Shown in pieces: positions 44,192 to 51,836 of a DNA stretch of 64,000 nucleotides. A model generated the notes under the pieces. That model ran no database searches. It worked only from the letters and a program-made list of their open reading frames with translations, and was not told the origin of the DNA. The stretch is from Bacillus sp. 1NLA3E. Lineage in GTDB: Bacteria; Bacillota; Bacilli; Bacillales; Cytobacillaceae. Every line of letters starts with the position of its first letter. The first letter of the stretch is position 1. Position numbers and translations under genes: made by a program. The stretch lies in contig NC_021171.1 of assembly GCF_000242895.2 (NCBI RefSeq), positions 1,894,001 to 1,958,000 on the forward strand. The letters run 5' to 3'.

Positions 44192-45544
44192 ATGAGCCAA
44201 AAAAGACAGATTAAGCTTGCGGCTTATTTAATTGGGACAGGGATGCATGTAGCTTCGTGGCGTCATCCGAATGCTAATCCAAATGCAAGTATTGATGTAA
44301 AGGCTTTTCAAAAATTGGCGCAAATTGCTGAAAAAGGGAAATTTGATGTGGCGTTTGTGGCCGATAGTTTGGCAATTAATCATGAGTCACATCCGCAAAT
44401 TTTGAATCGCTTTGACCCAACGGTGTTAATTACAGCAATCGCCGCCGTTACGGAAAAAATTGGTGTTGGTGCAACAGCGTCGACTACTTACAGCGAACCA
44501 TATGTCCTTGCTCGTCAATTTGCTTCTGTTGATCATATTAGTAATGGTCGGGCAGCTTGGAATCTTGTTACTACATCAGATGCAACGGGTGAAACGGCAT
44601 TGAATTTTACTCGAAATGCGCATTGGGAACATGACCAGCGTTATGAGCGCGCGGAAGAGTTTGTAGATGTTGTACAAGGATTATGGGATTCATGGGAAGA
44701 TGATGCCTTCTTGTATAACAAAGAAACAGGTGGATTTTATGATAAAGATAAACTCCATGAGATTCATTATAATGGGAAGTATTTTTCCGTAAAGGGTCCA
44801 TTAAATATTGCACGCTCAAAGCAAGGACAGCCCGTTATTGTTCAAGCAGGCGCATCTGAACCAGGACAACGGCTCGCATCTCGGGTTGCTGAAGTGGTGT
44901 TCGTTCATTGGGATAATATCGAAGAAGCGAAAAGTTATTATAAAAAGTTAAAATCACAATTGAAGGATTTTGGAAGAGGCGAAGATGAGCTCCACATTCT
45001 TCATGGTATTTCACCAATCGTTGGGGAAACGGAAGAAATTGCCTTACAGAAATACCAAACTCTCCAAAATCTGATTGATCCATATGAGAGCTTAAAATTT
45101 GTATCGGGTTATATGGGAAACGTTGATTTCTCTAAATATGATTTAGATACTCCAGCAAGAGAAGTTGAATTTCCGGTAGTGAATAGCATTCAAAGTCATT
45201 TTAATGAAATGAAGAAAATTATCGATGAAGAAGACTTAAAAGTCGGTGATTTATATAATCGTTTCTTTGGGCCAGGGAGACGTGACGCATTTGTTGGGAC
45301 ACCAACGCAAGTAGCGGATGAAATAGAGAAATGGTTTGTCGAAAGAGCTGCTGACGGCTTTATGCTTCAGTTCCCTCTGTATCCTAATGATCTAGAGGAT
45401 TTTGTCAAGCTAGTCGTGCCGATTTTACAGGAGCGAGGATTATTCCGGTTGGATTATGAAGGTGACACACTTCGTGATCATCTTGGGTTAAAGAAGCCTG
45501 AAAATCGCTTTACCCGTGATAAATTAACGACTCATGGTAAATAA
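44192..45544 (+). CDS. NtaA/SnaA/DszA-family FMN-dependent monooxygenase (second copy)
   Basis: 450 residues. Starts AAYLIGTGMHVASWRHPNA, with STTYSEPYVLARQFASVDH, VTTSDATGETALNF and the GPLNIARSKQGQPV segment. Close kin of the enzyme at 35751 and of B. subtilis YtnJ/YxeK, which cleave the C-S or adjacent bond of acetylated S-modified cysteines with FMNH2. GGAGAGAGG precedes the ATG. Last intact gene of the cluster, directly following the second metQ, which suggests they handle the same substrate. Confidence 0.87.
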   Translation: MSQKRQIKLAAYLIGTGMHVASWRHPNANPNASIDVKAFQKLAQIAEKGKFDVAFVADSLAINHESHPQILNRFDPTVLITAIAAVTEKIGVGATASTTYSEPYVLARQFASVDHISNGRAAWNLVTTSDATGETALNFTRNAHWEHDQRYERAEEFVDVVQGLWDSWEDDAFLYNKETGGFYDKDKLHEIHYNGKYFSVKGPLNIARSKQGQPVIVQAGASEPGQRLASRVAEVVFVHWDNIEEAKSYYKKLKSQLKDFGRGEDELHILHGISPIVGETEEIALQKYQTLQNLIDPYESLKFVSGYMGNVDFSKYDLDTPAREVEFPVVNSIQSHFNEMKKIIDEEDLKVGDLYNRFFGPGRRDAFVGTPTQVADEIEKWFVERAADGFMLQFPLYPNDLEDFVKLVVPILQERGLFRLDYEGDTLRDHLGLKKPENRFTRDKLTTHGK

Positions 45545-45598
45545 AGGTAGGGTTGATGGGAATATCAAAAAAATGTGATTCGCAGGAACGTTGTTAAA

Positions 45599-45652
45599 AT
45601 GATTGAATTAGCGATGAAAATTGTCGGTGGTCGTATAGTTTTAAATTATTAA
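45599..45652 (+). pseudogene. Remnant resembling the end of an acyl-CoA dehydrogenase-type gene
   Basis: A stretch reading MIELAMKIVGGRIVLNY and a stop, preceded in frame by RRNVVK, resembles the IVGGR segment of acyl-CoA-dehydrogenase-fold enzymes such as those in sulfur clusters. No ribosome site or longer frame. A decayed last gene of the operon is a possible reading. Short, so weak evidence. Confidence 0.3.
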
Positions 45653-45684
45653 GCATTCCTTTGTAATGAGGAATGCTTTTTTAT
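45651..45684 (+). terminator. Terminator of the sulfur-salvage cluster
   Basis: AAGCATTCCT and AGGAATGCTT flank an 8-base loop and are followed by a T run. It lies 107 bases after the last monooxygenase stop. Confidence 0.88.
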
Positions 45685-45810
45685 CTTTTTAAAAATGAAA
45701 GGGATATTTATATAACGATAATAATATAATAAAAGACAATAATGATTTATTGATAAACGATAAAATATATATTATAATCAATTTGACAATAAATAAGTGA
45801 GGTGCTTTTT

Positions 45811-46287
45811 ATGAAACGAGGGTCAACACTATTTTTAAGGATGGCTGTTTTTCTTATTGGAACTCCTGTGCTTGCTTTGGGTATATATGGGCTATTTTGG
45901 TTAGCTAAGAATCCAGCAAATCCAGATTATGCCCATATACTGTACCCCATTGTAATCGGTATGTGTTTATCAGTGTTTCCGTTTTTTGTTGCATTGTATC
46001 AGGCTTTTAAACTTTTAGGCTATATTGACAATAATCAAGCATTCTCTGAATTGTCTGTAAAGGCTCTAAAGAATATCAAATTCTGTGCCATGACAATCAG
46101 TGGTTTGTATGTGGTAATTGAGCCATTTGTTTTTCTCGTAGCAGATCTAGATGATGCACCAGGTCTAGTCATAGTCGGAATGGTCCCTATCTTTGCTTCA
46201 ATGGTAATCGCAGTATTCGCTGCGGTCCTTCAGAGACTTTTAAAAGAAGCGATTGATATAAAATCGGAAAATGACTTAATAGTCTGA
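45811..46287 (+). CDS. DUF2975 membrane protein (YoaS-like)
   Basis: 158 residues, four predicted membrane helices (about 8-30, 44-66, 90-112, 120-145), in the DUF2975 family. GAGGTG precedes the ATG at 45811. The segment KLLGYIDNNQAFSELSVKALKNIKFCA is the soluble loop conserved in the family. It is coupled to an XRE-type regulator gene 10 bases downstream, like yoaS-yozG in B. subtilis. Function unknown. Confidence 0.82.
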   Translation: MKRGSTLFLRMAVFLIGTPVLALGIYGLFWLAKNPANPDYAHILYPIVIGMCLSVFPFFVALYQAFKLLGYIDNNQAFSELSVKALKNIKFCAMTISGLYVVIEPFVFLVADLDDAPGLVIVGMVPIFASMVIAVFAAVLQRLLKEAIDIKSENDLIV

Positions 46288-46297
46288 GGTGATAACA

Positions 46298-46519
46298 ATG
46301 GCAATTATAATTAATATTGATGTGATGCTGGCTAAAAGGAAAATGAGCGTAACAGAACTCTCGGAGAGGGTTGGAATAACAATGGCTAACCTTTCTATAT
46401 TGAAAAATGGAAAGGCAAAAGCAATAAGGTTTTCAACTTTAGAGGCAATTTGTAAGGCTTTAGAATGTCAACCCGGAGATATTTTAGAATACCGAAGTGA
46501 TGAAGATACCCAAGATTAA
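46298..46519 (+). CDS. Small XRE-family helix-turn-helix protein (YozG-like)
   Basis: 73 residues. The Cro/C1 fold is clear: IDVMLAKRKMSVTELSERVG, then ITMANLSILKNGKAKAIRFSTLEAICKALECQPGDILEY. GAGGTGATAACA precedes the ATG. It is expressed with the DUF2975 gene and probably represses it. The pair looks like a regulator-membrane protein module; a toxin-antitoxin role is not shown. Confidence 0.85.
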   Translation: MAIIINIDVMLAKRKMSVTELSERVGITMANLSILKNGKAKAIRFSTLEAICKALECQPGDILEYRSDEDTQD

Positions 46520-46543
46520 ACAGCGGAATATAAAACAATGAAA

Positions 46544-46575
46544 GGAAAAGAAAGATTTCTTTTTCCGATTTTTCA
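46544..46575 (+). terminator. Possible terminator after the XRE gene
   Basis: GGAAAAGAAA pairs with TTTCTTTTTCC around GAT, followed by GATTTTTC. An A/T-rich, weak stem. Confidence 0.45.
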
Positions 46576-46694
46576 TAAAAGGGGAATTACTCATGATTTG
46601 TAACTTCATCAAAAATTTAATAAACCACCGAATAGTTGAGGAAATTTGGTAAAGACTAACAGTCGATGAATAAAGTAAAACAAGGTGGAGAGTA

Positions 46695-47249
46695 ATGAAT
46701 TATCAAGATGGATTAAAACAAATTGATAAAGCTACAAAATTAATTAGTGACGCAAATCATTTAACTTTTGAAGCAGTTATGAACGCTTTTTTATTTACTT
46801 GGCAATGGTGGTTAGCATTAGCAATGATTGTTGTTCCTTGGGCTATTTGGGGGGTATTCCGCAACCGTGAAAGCTCAGCTCGAATATTATCCGCGGGTTT
46901 ATTGGTAATGGTATTATCAGAAATCCTTGATACATTCGGCGTTAGTTTTGGCAAATGGGCATACCCCGTGAAAGTTGTACCTCTAGCAACCTTAAACTTT
47001 TCGTATCGACTTTCAGTTTTACCTGTGTTTCTAATGCTGTTATTGCAATTTAAACCAACAAATAATTCATTTGTAAAAGCAGTTTTTTTCGGTGGATTAG
47101 GTGCATATGTGAGAATGCCATTATTGGCAATGATAGATTTATACAAGAAAATTGATTGGGCTTTTACTTATTCTTTTTTAATTTTAACCCTATTCTATTT
47201 AACTGCACACTGGTTTATTCAGTTGAATACATTTGAAAAAATCAATTAG
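46695..47249 (+). CDS. CBO0543-family membrane protein
   Basis: 184 residues with five predicted membrane spans. The family pattern appears in WWLALAMIVVPWAIWGVFRNRES, and LSEILDTFGVSFGKWAYPVKVVP with the proline-rich turn. The N-terminal 30 residues are soluble. GGTGGAG precedes the ATG. CBO0543 proteins are common in spore-forming Firmicutes and of unknown role. A GGGCGA/TCGCC stem with T-run follows at about 47261-47294. Confidence 0.8.
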   Translation: MNYQDGLKQIDKATKLISDANHLTFEAVMNAFLFTWQWWLALAMIVVPWAIWGVFRNRESSARILSAGLLVMVLSEILDTFGVSFGKWAYPVKVVPLATLNFSYRLSVLPVFLMLLLQFKPTNNSFVKAVFFGGLGAYVRMPLLAMIDLYKKIDWAFTYSFLILTLFYLTAHWFIQLNTFEKIN

Positions 47250-47401
47250 TTTCAAAACAAGGGCGAACGCTAATTATGGTGGTCGCCTTTTTTAATGATT
47301 GAATAACGACTTAGCTGCTACTGATGGAATTTAGATGCAAAATCAGTCGTTATATTTTATAATGATTGAGAAAATCTATGGTATATAAAGGAGGCAAACA
47401 A

Positions 47402-47497
47402 ATGGCAATTCATTTTCTTTTGCCTAATTCTTCAGCCACTCATGCAAAGCCTGTTATTGGAACGGCGATACTTTGCATGGGGTCTAACCTACACTAA
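47402..47497 (+). CDS. Putative 31-residue peptide with strong ribosome site
   Basis: The ATG is preceded by AAAGGAGG at ideal spacing and the frame runs 31 codons: MAIHFLLPNSSATHAKPV and on to CMGSNLH. The coding sequence contains an inverted repeat CATGCAAAG/CTTTGCATG 21 bases apart. It may be a leader peptide, a remnant of a larger gene, or a real small protein; I cannot assign it. Confidence 0.35.
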   Translation: MAIHFLLPNSSATHAKPVIGTAILCMGSNLH

Positions 47498-47562
47498 ATC
47501 GCCATTTCTTATACTTGGCTTTGCACCTTATTTTATTAAAAATTAATAAGGGGCTGGCTAAA

Positions 47563-47829
47563 ATGAAATATGTGAAAGCGAGTGCAGTTTTACCAAAAAA
47601 ACTGATATTGGAAATTCAAAAATATGTCCAAGGAGAGACCATCTATATCCCAAATTCCGAATCCACCCGAAAAAAATGGGGAACCTTGTCCGGCGGTAGG
47701 AGATAAATAGACAACCGGAATTCCTCCATAAAAAGGGCGTATTCACAGGGAAGGACTATTACTGACTTGGCAGATGAATACTTTTTCTCCATTGAAACTA
47801 TTAAAAAAATTGTGTATTCAAAGCACTGA
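47563..47829 (+). pseudogene. CD3324-family gene with an in-frame stop
   Basis: Starts MKYVKASAVLPKKLILEI and continues to SGGRR, where TAA (47704-47706) interrupts the frame. Directly after it, the same frame continues IDNRNSSIKRAYSQGRTI, then DLADEYFFSIETIKKIVYSKH and TGA at 47827-47829. Intact CD3324-family proteins have a tyrosine codon at that point, so TAT or TAC has become TAA. The first half alone (47 residues) would lack the C-terminal helix-turn-helix. Confidence 0.8.
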
Positions 47830-47847
47830 TTCCTCAGTGCTTTTTGT
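47822..47847 (+). terminator. Terminator overlapping the end of the CD3324 gene
   Basis: AGCACTGA and TCAGTGCT around TTCC, followed by TTTTTG; the stop codon lies within the stem. Confidence 0.85.
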
Positions 47848-47932
47848 GTGTAGATTGATTAGAATTATTTTCTACCTATAATAATTGGATCATACCGTTT
47901 AAAGTAATAGGGTATGGATAGGAGGAATAAAA

Positions 47933-47946
47933 GAGGAGCCATTTAT
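47933..47946 (+). pseudogene. fusB-like gene, 5' end left of the TnpB element
   Basis: GAG GAG CCA TTT AT before the insertion joins in frame with T AGA TCT after it, giving EEPFIRSDQFQ, the usual start of FusB/FusC-family proteins. GGAGG at 47921-47925 is present, but no ATG, GTG or TTG is found in this frame close behind it, so the start codon was already altered or is non-standard. Confidence 0.6.
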
Positions 47947-48096
47947 CATCCTTCCGACAGAATATCCCTCCCTAAAGGAATGTGAAGGGCGAAGCCCAAT
48001 GAGTAGGGTATGGATGAATGTCGGTTGGCGATAGCCAAAACTTTCTTCCTTGTGTTATAATAAGAACAAATGTTCCTGTGTGTCGAGGTGGAATAT

Positions 48097-49272
48097 ATGC
48101 TAGTAAACAAGGCTTACAAGTTCCGCATCTACCCAAATAAAAAACAAATTGAACAGATAAACAAAACCATTGGCTGTTCAAGATTTGTTTTCAATTTCTT
48201 TCTTGGTAAACAAAAAGAAAAAAATGCTTACTGGTATATCGTCGAAGAAATGAGACAAAACGGTCAACTCACAGCGAATAACTGGAAAGGCAAATTCTTA
48301 AACAAATTTGAAACAGTGAAATCGCTTCCTGAACTGAAGAAACAGTACTCATTTTTGAAAGAAGTCGATAGTATTGCTTTGCAAAAATCAGTAGAAAATT
48401 TAGCTGATTCCTATGATCGCTACTACAAAAAGCAAAATAAACAACCACGCTTTAAGTCAAAAAAGAATCCAGTGCAATCTTATACAACAAAGTATACAAA
48501 CGGAAATATAGCTATCATAGACAACCGCATCAAACTCCCCAAACTAGGGTACGTCCGTTTTGCAAAAAGTCGTGAAGTCGAAGGTCGTATTATAAGTGCC
48601 ACGATCGGAAGAAACCTCTCTGGTAAATATTTTGTTTCTGTAGCTACTGAATCGGAAGTTATGGCATTACTTAAAACCAATTCAGCAATTGGTATTGATG
48701 TAGGACTGAAAGATTTCGCTATTCTTTCGGATGGAACGATTTACCCTAATCCGAAGTTTTTTCGTTCATTAGAAGAAAAATTAGTCCATGCGCAAAGAGT
48801 TATGAGCAGACGAAAGATAGGTGGCGCGAACTGGTATAAAGCCAAAAGAAAAGTCGCATGTATTCATGAAAAAATTGTAAATGCAAGAAAAGATTATTTG
48901 GACAAGATTTCTTCCAAGATTGTCAAAAACCACGACATTATTGGGATGGAAGACTTGTCCGTATCGAACATGTTAAAGAACCACCATCTTGCTAAAGCAA
49001 TCAGCGAAGTATCTTGGTCACAATTCAAATGTATGATCGAATATAAAGCTAAATGGAGCAGCAGACAAGTGGTAACCGTTTCAAAAAACTTCGCTAGTAG
49101 TCAGCTTTGTTCTGGTTGTGGCTACAAAAACAAAGACGTTAAAAATCTCGGATTACGTGAATGGGAATGCCCTAAATGTCATACCTATCATAATCGAGAT
49201 ATTAACGCAGGAATCAATCTTAAAAACGAAGCCCTAAGACTTCTAACCGCAGGGACTGCGGGGATCGCCTAA
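48097..49272 (+). CDS. tnpB: TnpB-family RNA-guided nuclease (IS605 OrfB), canonical
   Basis: 391 residues from the ATG at 48097 with GAGGTGG upstream. Complete RuvC triad: Asp in IGIDVGLKD (about residue 201), Glu in GMEDLSV (about 285), Asp in [11 protein letters not shown] (about 368). Zinc finger CSGCG and CPKCH lie between the last two. N-terminal [17 protein letters not shown] is the family opening. It should be an active guide-RNA-dependent nuclease. It is clearly different from the zinc-finger-less TnpB at 20559, although the element ends are alike. Confidence 0.92.
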   Translation: MLVNKAYKFRIYPNKKQIEQINKTIGCSRFVFNFFLGKQKEKNAYWYIVEEMRQNGQLTANNWKGKFLNKFETVKSLPELKKQYSFLKEVDSIALQKSVENLADSYDRYYKKQNKQPRFKSKKNPVQSYTTKYTNGNIAIIDNRIKLPKLGYVRFAKSREVEGRIISATIGRNLSGKYFVSVATESEVMALLKTNSAIGIDVGLKDFAILSDGTIYPNPKFFRSLEEKLVHAQRVMSRRKIGGANWYKAKRKVACIHEKIVNARKDYLDKISSKIVKNHDIIGMEDLSVSNMLKNHHLAKAISEVSWSQFKCMIEYKAKWSSRQVVTVSKNFASSQLCSGCGYKNKDVKNLGLREWECPKCHTYHNRDINAGINLKNEALRLLTAGTAGIA

Positions 49273-49355
49273 TCAATAACTGGTGGATACACTGGTGTTC
49301 TTAGGAATCCCCTTCTTCAAACAACCCGTAAGGGTGTTAAGGAGGGGTAGTTCAA
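49273..49355 (+). ncRNA. Candidate omega RNA 3' part of the second TnpB element
   Basis: Short non-coding right end after tnpB with ACACTGGTGT, GGAATCCCC and CCCGTAAGGG hairpins, closing with GGGGTAGTTCAA. The functional RNA normally also covers the end of tnpB, where CCGCAGGGACTGCGG makes another stem. Its guide would be the flank TAGATCTGACCAGTTC. Confidence 0.45.
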
Positions 49356-49992
49356 TAGATCTGACCAGTTCCAATTCATTAAAAAACAAACGCAAATTCT
49401 CATAAATGGACATTCTAGCGTAAATGACAGGAATGTTCTCAACGCTCTAAAATCATTGGCAAGTGATAAAGTGTCCAATCTATTTTTCGATATTAACGCT
49501 GAACAAAAAAGGTTAGTGGAACCCATCATCGAGGTGGTGGACAGCGTGAAGGCGGAAGAATATTTGGTCAAATTAAAGCCTTATGTTATCCCTTTTAAAC
49601 AAGTAACAGAGCAGACAGTGAAAAAACTTTTTCCGAAAGCCAAGAAGTTGAGGTTACCATCTTTAGATGAAATAGATCCCAAAGAATTGACGTATCTCGG
49701 CTGGAACGATAAGGGTACCAATAAAAAGTATATTATTGCACTTTGCCAAAATCATTTCATTGGGCTACATGGAACTTTTACCCTTGCAAGCAAAAAGGGA
49801 TTTTGTACTCTTTGCAACAGTCATGGGGAAGTGGGCCTATTTATGTCAGAAACAAAAGGCGTTGCCCAGGGAACTTTCATTCGAAGAGGAAACTATATTT
49901 GCCAAGATAGCCAGAAATGCAATGAAAACTTGATATCGTTGGAGAAGCTAGAGAATTTTATTGAGGTTTTAAAGGCTAAAAGCAATCTGTAA
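49356..49992 (+). pseudogene. FusB/FusC-family EF-G-binding protein gene, body separated from its start
   Basis: From AGA TCT GAC the frame runs RSDQFQFIKKQTQILINGHS, then NVLNALKSLASDKV, through the treble-clef zinc finger (CTLCNSHGE and CQDSQKC) to the stop; with the five residues left of the element it totals about 216, a normal family length. FusB-type proteins bind elongation factor G and rescue it from fusidic acid. The insertion removed the start region. The only later start is TTG at 49456, without a good ribosome site, giving 178 residues lacking the first helix pair. Confidence 0.8.
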
Positions 49993-50213
49993 CTCTAGCA
50001 GTGTACAATGATTTATGTTCACTCTGATTTTAAAGCGATTTTATTGAATATAATATACTAATTAGTATGTTCAGATGATTAAGTGTAATATGACAATAAA
50101 TGAGATGATTCAAATTTGTGTAAATTTAATTCTTACTTGACAGATGAGAATTATATAGTTTAAAATTAATTAAAATATTTAGAATTATTTTCCGTGCTGA
50201 CTAGATCTCTAGA

Positions 50214-50260
50214 GGCTCTCTATTCAAGATGAATGCATCTTGAATAGAGAGCCTTTTATT
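50214..50260 (+). terminator. Strong terminator after the fusB-like gene
   Basis: A perfect 18-bp stem (GGCTCTCTATTCAAGATG and its complement, 50214-50231 and 50236-50253) with a 4-base loop, followed by TTTTATT. About 220 bases separate it from the upstream stop. Confidence 0.85.
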
Positions 50261-50264
50261 ATTT

Positions 50265-50294
50265 AGGCTGTGTTAAAGCATGGTAAACAGAGCC
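50265..50294. repeat. Empty remnant of the dispersed structured repeat
   Basis: AGGCTGTGTTAAAGCA is followed directly by TGGTAAACAGAGCC. These are the outer arms of repeat copies B and C with the whole GC-rich core missing. It may be a deletion product or a site never occupied. Confidence 0.7.
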
Positions 50295-50379
50295 GTTATT
50301 TAAAAAGGAAGTTGGGATCAATTCAGAATCCGTTTTTTGGAAATCAATAATGATAAATCTAAAAATAGGAGTGATTCAG

Positions 50380-50574
50380 GTGGGCGATATTCTTCGGAAA
50401 GCAGTAGAAGATAGACGTAAAAAATTAATAGAGAAATTAATTGCTTTTAATGTGTATAAGAAAGAAGATAAGCATCTTTTTGAGTTATCTTTAACAGAAC
50501 TTGAAAATGAATATAGAGGATTTCAATTATATAGTCATCCTCATGGTGATTTTGGATCAATCCAATTTTATTAG
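50380..50574 (+). CDS. Fur-regulated basic protein (FbpA-like)
   Basis: 64 residues starting at GTG (50380) with AGGAGTG upstream. The pattern ILRKAVEDRRKKLIEKLI, KKEDKHLFELSLTELENEY matches the FbpA family of small basic proteins, which in B. subtilis act with the FsrA sRNA in the iron-sparing response. An upstream in-frame ATG at 50350 is possible but less well placed. I see only a weak Fur-box-like ATAATGATAAAT before it. Confidence 0.75.
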   Translation: MGDILRKAVEDRRKKLIEKLIAFNVYKKEDKHLFELSLTELENEYRGFQLYSHPHGDFGSIQFY

Positions 50575-50758
50575 CAATAAATCAAAATAGTGGTCCTTGG
50601 CATAGTTACATAAAAAAACCATTTAATTGATGTTTTTCATTATAATAAAGATTTTTCTTAACCATGAAGAATAGAGACGGGTCCAAAAAACCTGTCCTTA
50701 CAATAGAAATATCGTATTTTAATGGGGCAAAGGGACAAACACAAAGGAGATCGATATC

Positions 50759-51118
50759 ATGAAGACCCAAAATGAAAATTTGGTAGGGATAATAAGAAAA
50801 ACAAATAAACAGTTCGAAACAAGTAAATATCTTAATTTGCCAGATCTACAGTTTTTTAATTGGTGCAATCGAAAATATGGGGTCAATAGAGGTGTTTATA
50901 ATACGATTGATCAATGGTTTTATGAGTATGGGATTGTCGAAATTCAATACCGTAGAATTCAGATTTTGGCATTCTTAGAATTTAATAAAGATGAACGGCT
51001 AGTGGAAGATCAACATAAATTTATCCGATTTGGTCATGGAGGCCTTACAAAAAGGCTGAATGAATTTATTAATGAAAGTGAACAAAGCAGAAATGTAATA
51101 AAACTGGAGATAAGATAA
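50759..51118 (+). CDS. Conserved hypothetical protein, 119 residues
   Basis: Not recognised. AAAGGAGATCG lies before the ATG. It is soluble and basic (about pI 9 by composition), without signal peptide or membrane segment. Aromatic-rich segment FFNWCNRKYGVNRGVYNT and FYEYGIVEIQYRRIQILAFLEF suggest a compact fold with several strands. It has no obvious operon partner. Confidence 0.6.
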   Translation: MKTQNENLVGIIRKTNKQFETSKYLNLPDLQFFNWCNRKYGVNRGVYNTIDQWFYEYGIVEIQYRRIQILAFLEFNKDERLVEDQHKFIRFGHGGLTKRLNEFINESEQSRNVIKLEIR

Positions 51119-51218
51119 AAAAATATAATCCTTTCATTTTTTTTAAGTATAAATACAACTATTTAGGTAGGAATAGTTTGTGATTAAATATCAGAACATT
51201 CTTAAAGGGGGGATTGGT

Positions 51219-51511
51219 GTGAAGTCAATGTTAATTATTGGCGGAGATCATCTCGGTAAAATTACCCAAAGGCTAGAAGGAGAAGGGTTTAACGAAGTGA
51301 CCCATTTAAATTGCCGAAAAAAAAGATGATACGAAAAGGAAAAGGAATACCAGGGAAATTTGATTTAATTTTAGTGTTAACAGATTTTATCAGCCACAGC
51401 GATTCAGGAGCTATTAAACGAAAGGCGCAGGATCAAGGGATTCCCATCTGTTTTTCCAAAAGGTCATGGTGTTCTATCTATCAGGAAATTAGCGGTAAGT
51501 TAAATAGATGA
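51219..51511 (+). pseudogene. DUF2325 gene with a frameshift in an A8 run
   Basis: GTG at 51219 (AAAGGGGGG upstream) opens KSMLIIGGDHLGKITQRL and then VTHLNCRKKR before a premature TGA. The rest of the family sequence continues one frame over: KFDLILVLTDFISHSDSGAI, IPICFSKRSWCSIYQ. The shift happens in eight consecutive A (51317-51324). One extra A would restore a full DUF2325 protein of about 97 residues. A slippery A8 could allow some full-length product by slippage. Confidence 0.82.
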
Positions 51512-51531
51512 TAACGAAAAACAATCAAACT

Positions 51532-51576
51532 AAAAATGACTAACAAAATGTATGTTAAATTGTTAGTCATTTTTTA
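51532..51576 (+). terminator. Terminator after the DUF2325 gene
   Basis: AAATGACTAACAA and TTGTTAGTCATTT, with a 13-base loop, followed by a T run. Confidence 0.85.
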
Positions 51577-51673
51577 TTGTTTTATCAAGTTTTTCACATA
51601 GTAAATCCTCTAATTTGAAATAGAAAATGCACAGCGATTTGCTAGTGAACAATTACTGGTGTACACCTACATT

Positions 51674-51834
51674 TTGCACAATGGTGATTGGAGTGGAAGG
51701 CGCGAAGACTCCTGCGGGAGCAGCGGGACAGGCGAGACCCCGCAGGCGCTTTAGCGCCGAGGAGGCTCACCGCCCGACCCGCGGAAAGCGAAGCGTCTGG
51801 AACGGAAATCACCATCCTAGTTTTTACAGAGACT
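51674..51834 (+). repeat. Dispersed structured repeat, copy D
   Basis: Core about 51685-51813. In this copy the boundary arms read AATGGTGATT and AATCACCATC, where copies B and C have AATGTTGATT and AATCAACATT: both arms changed together. Only part of the right outer arm is kept (TTTTTACAGAGAC) and no left outer arm. It ends beside the 3' end of the broken diguanylate cyclase gene. Confidence 0.82.
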
Positions 51835-51836
51835 TT

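Larger units (their letters stand above)
47947..49355 (+). mobile_element. IS200/IS605-family element (tnpB only) inserted near the start of a fusB-like gene
   Basis: 1409 bp. Boundaries follow from rejoining the host frame: TTTAT (47942-47946) at left and TAGATCTGACC (from 49356) at right. The left end holds CCCTA/TAGGG around GGGCGAAGCCC, and the right end closes with GGGGTAGTTCAA, both matching the design of the element at 20295. No tnpA. Same orientation as its host gene. Confidence 0.87.

Noticed and set aside
45811-46519. Toxin-antitoxin module (DUF2975 and XRE)
   Set aside because: The pair matches yoaS-yozG, for which I know no toxin activity; membrane protein plus regulator is all that can be said.
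50300-50379. Fur box before the FbpA-like gene
   Set aside because: ATAATGATAAAT is only a partial match to the 7-1-7 consensus and lies almost at the start codon.
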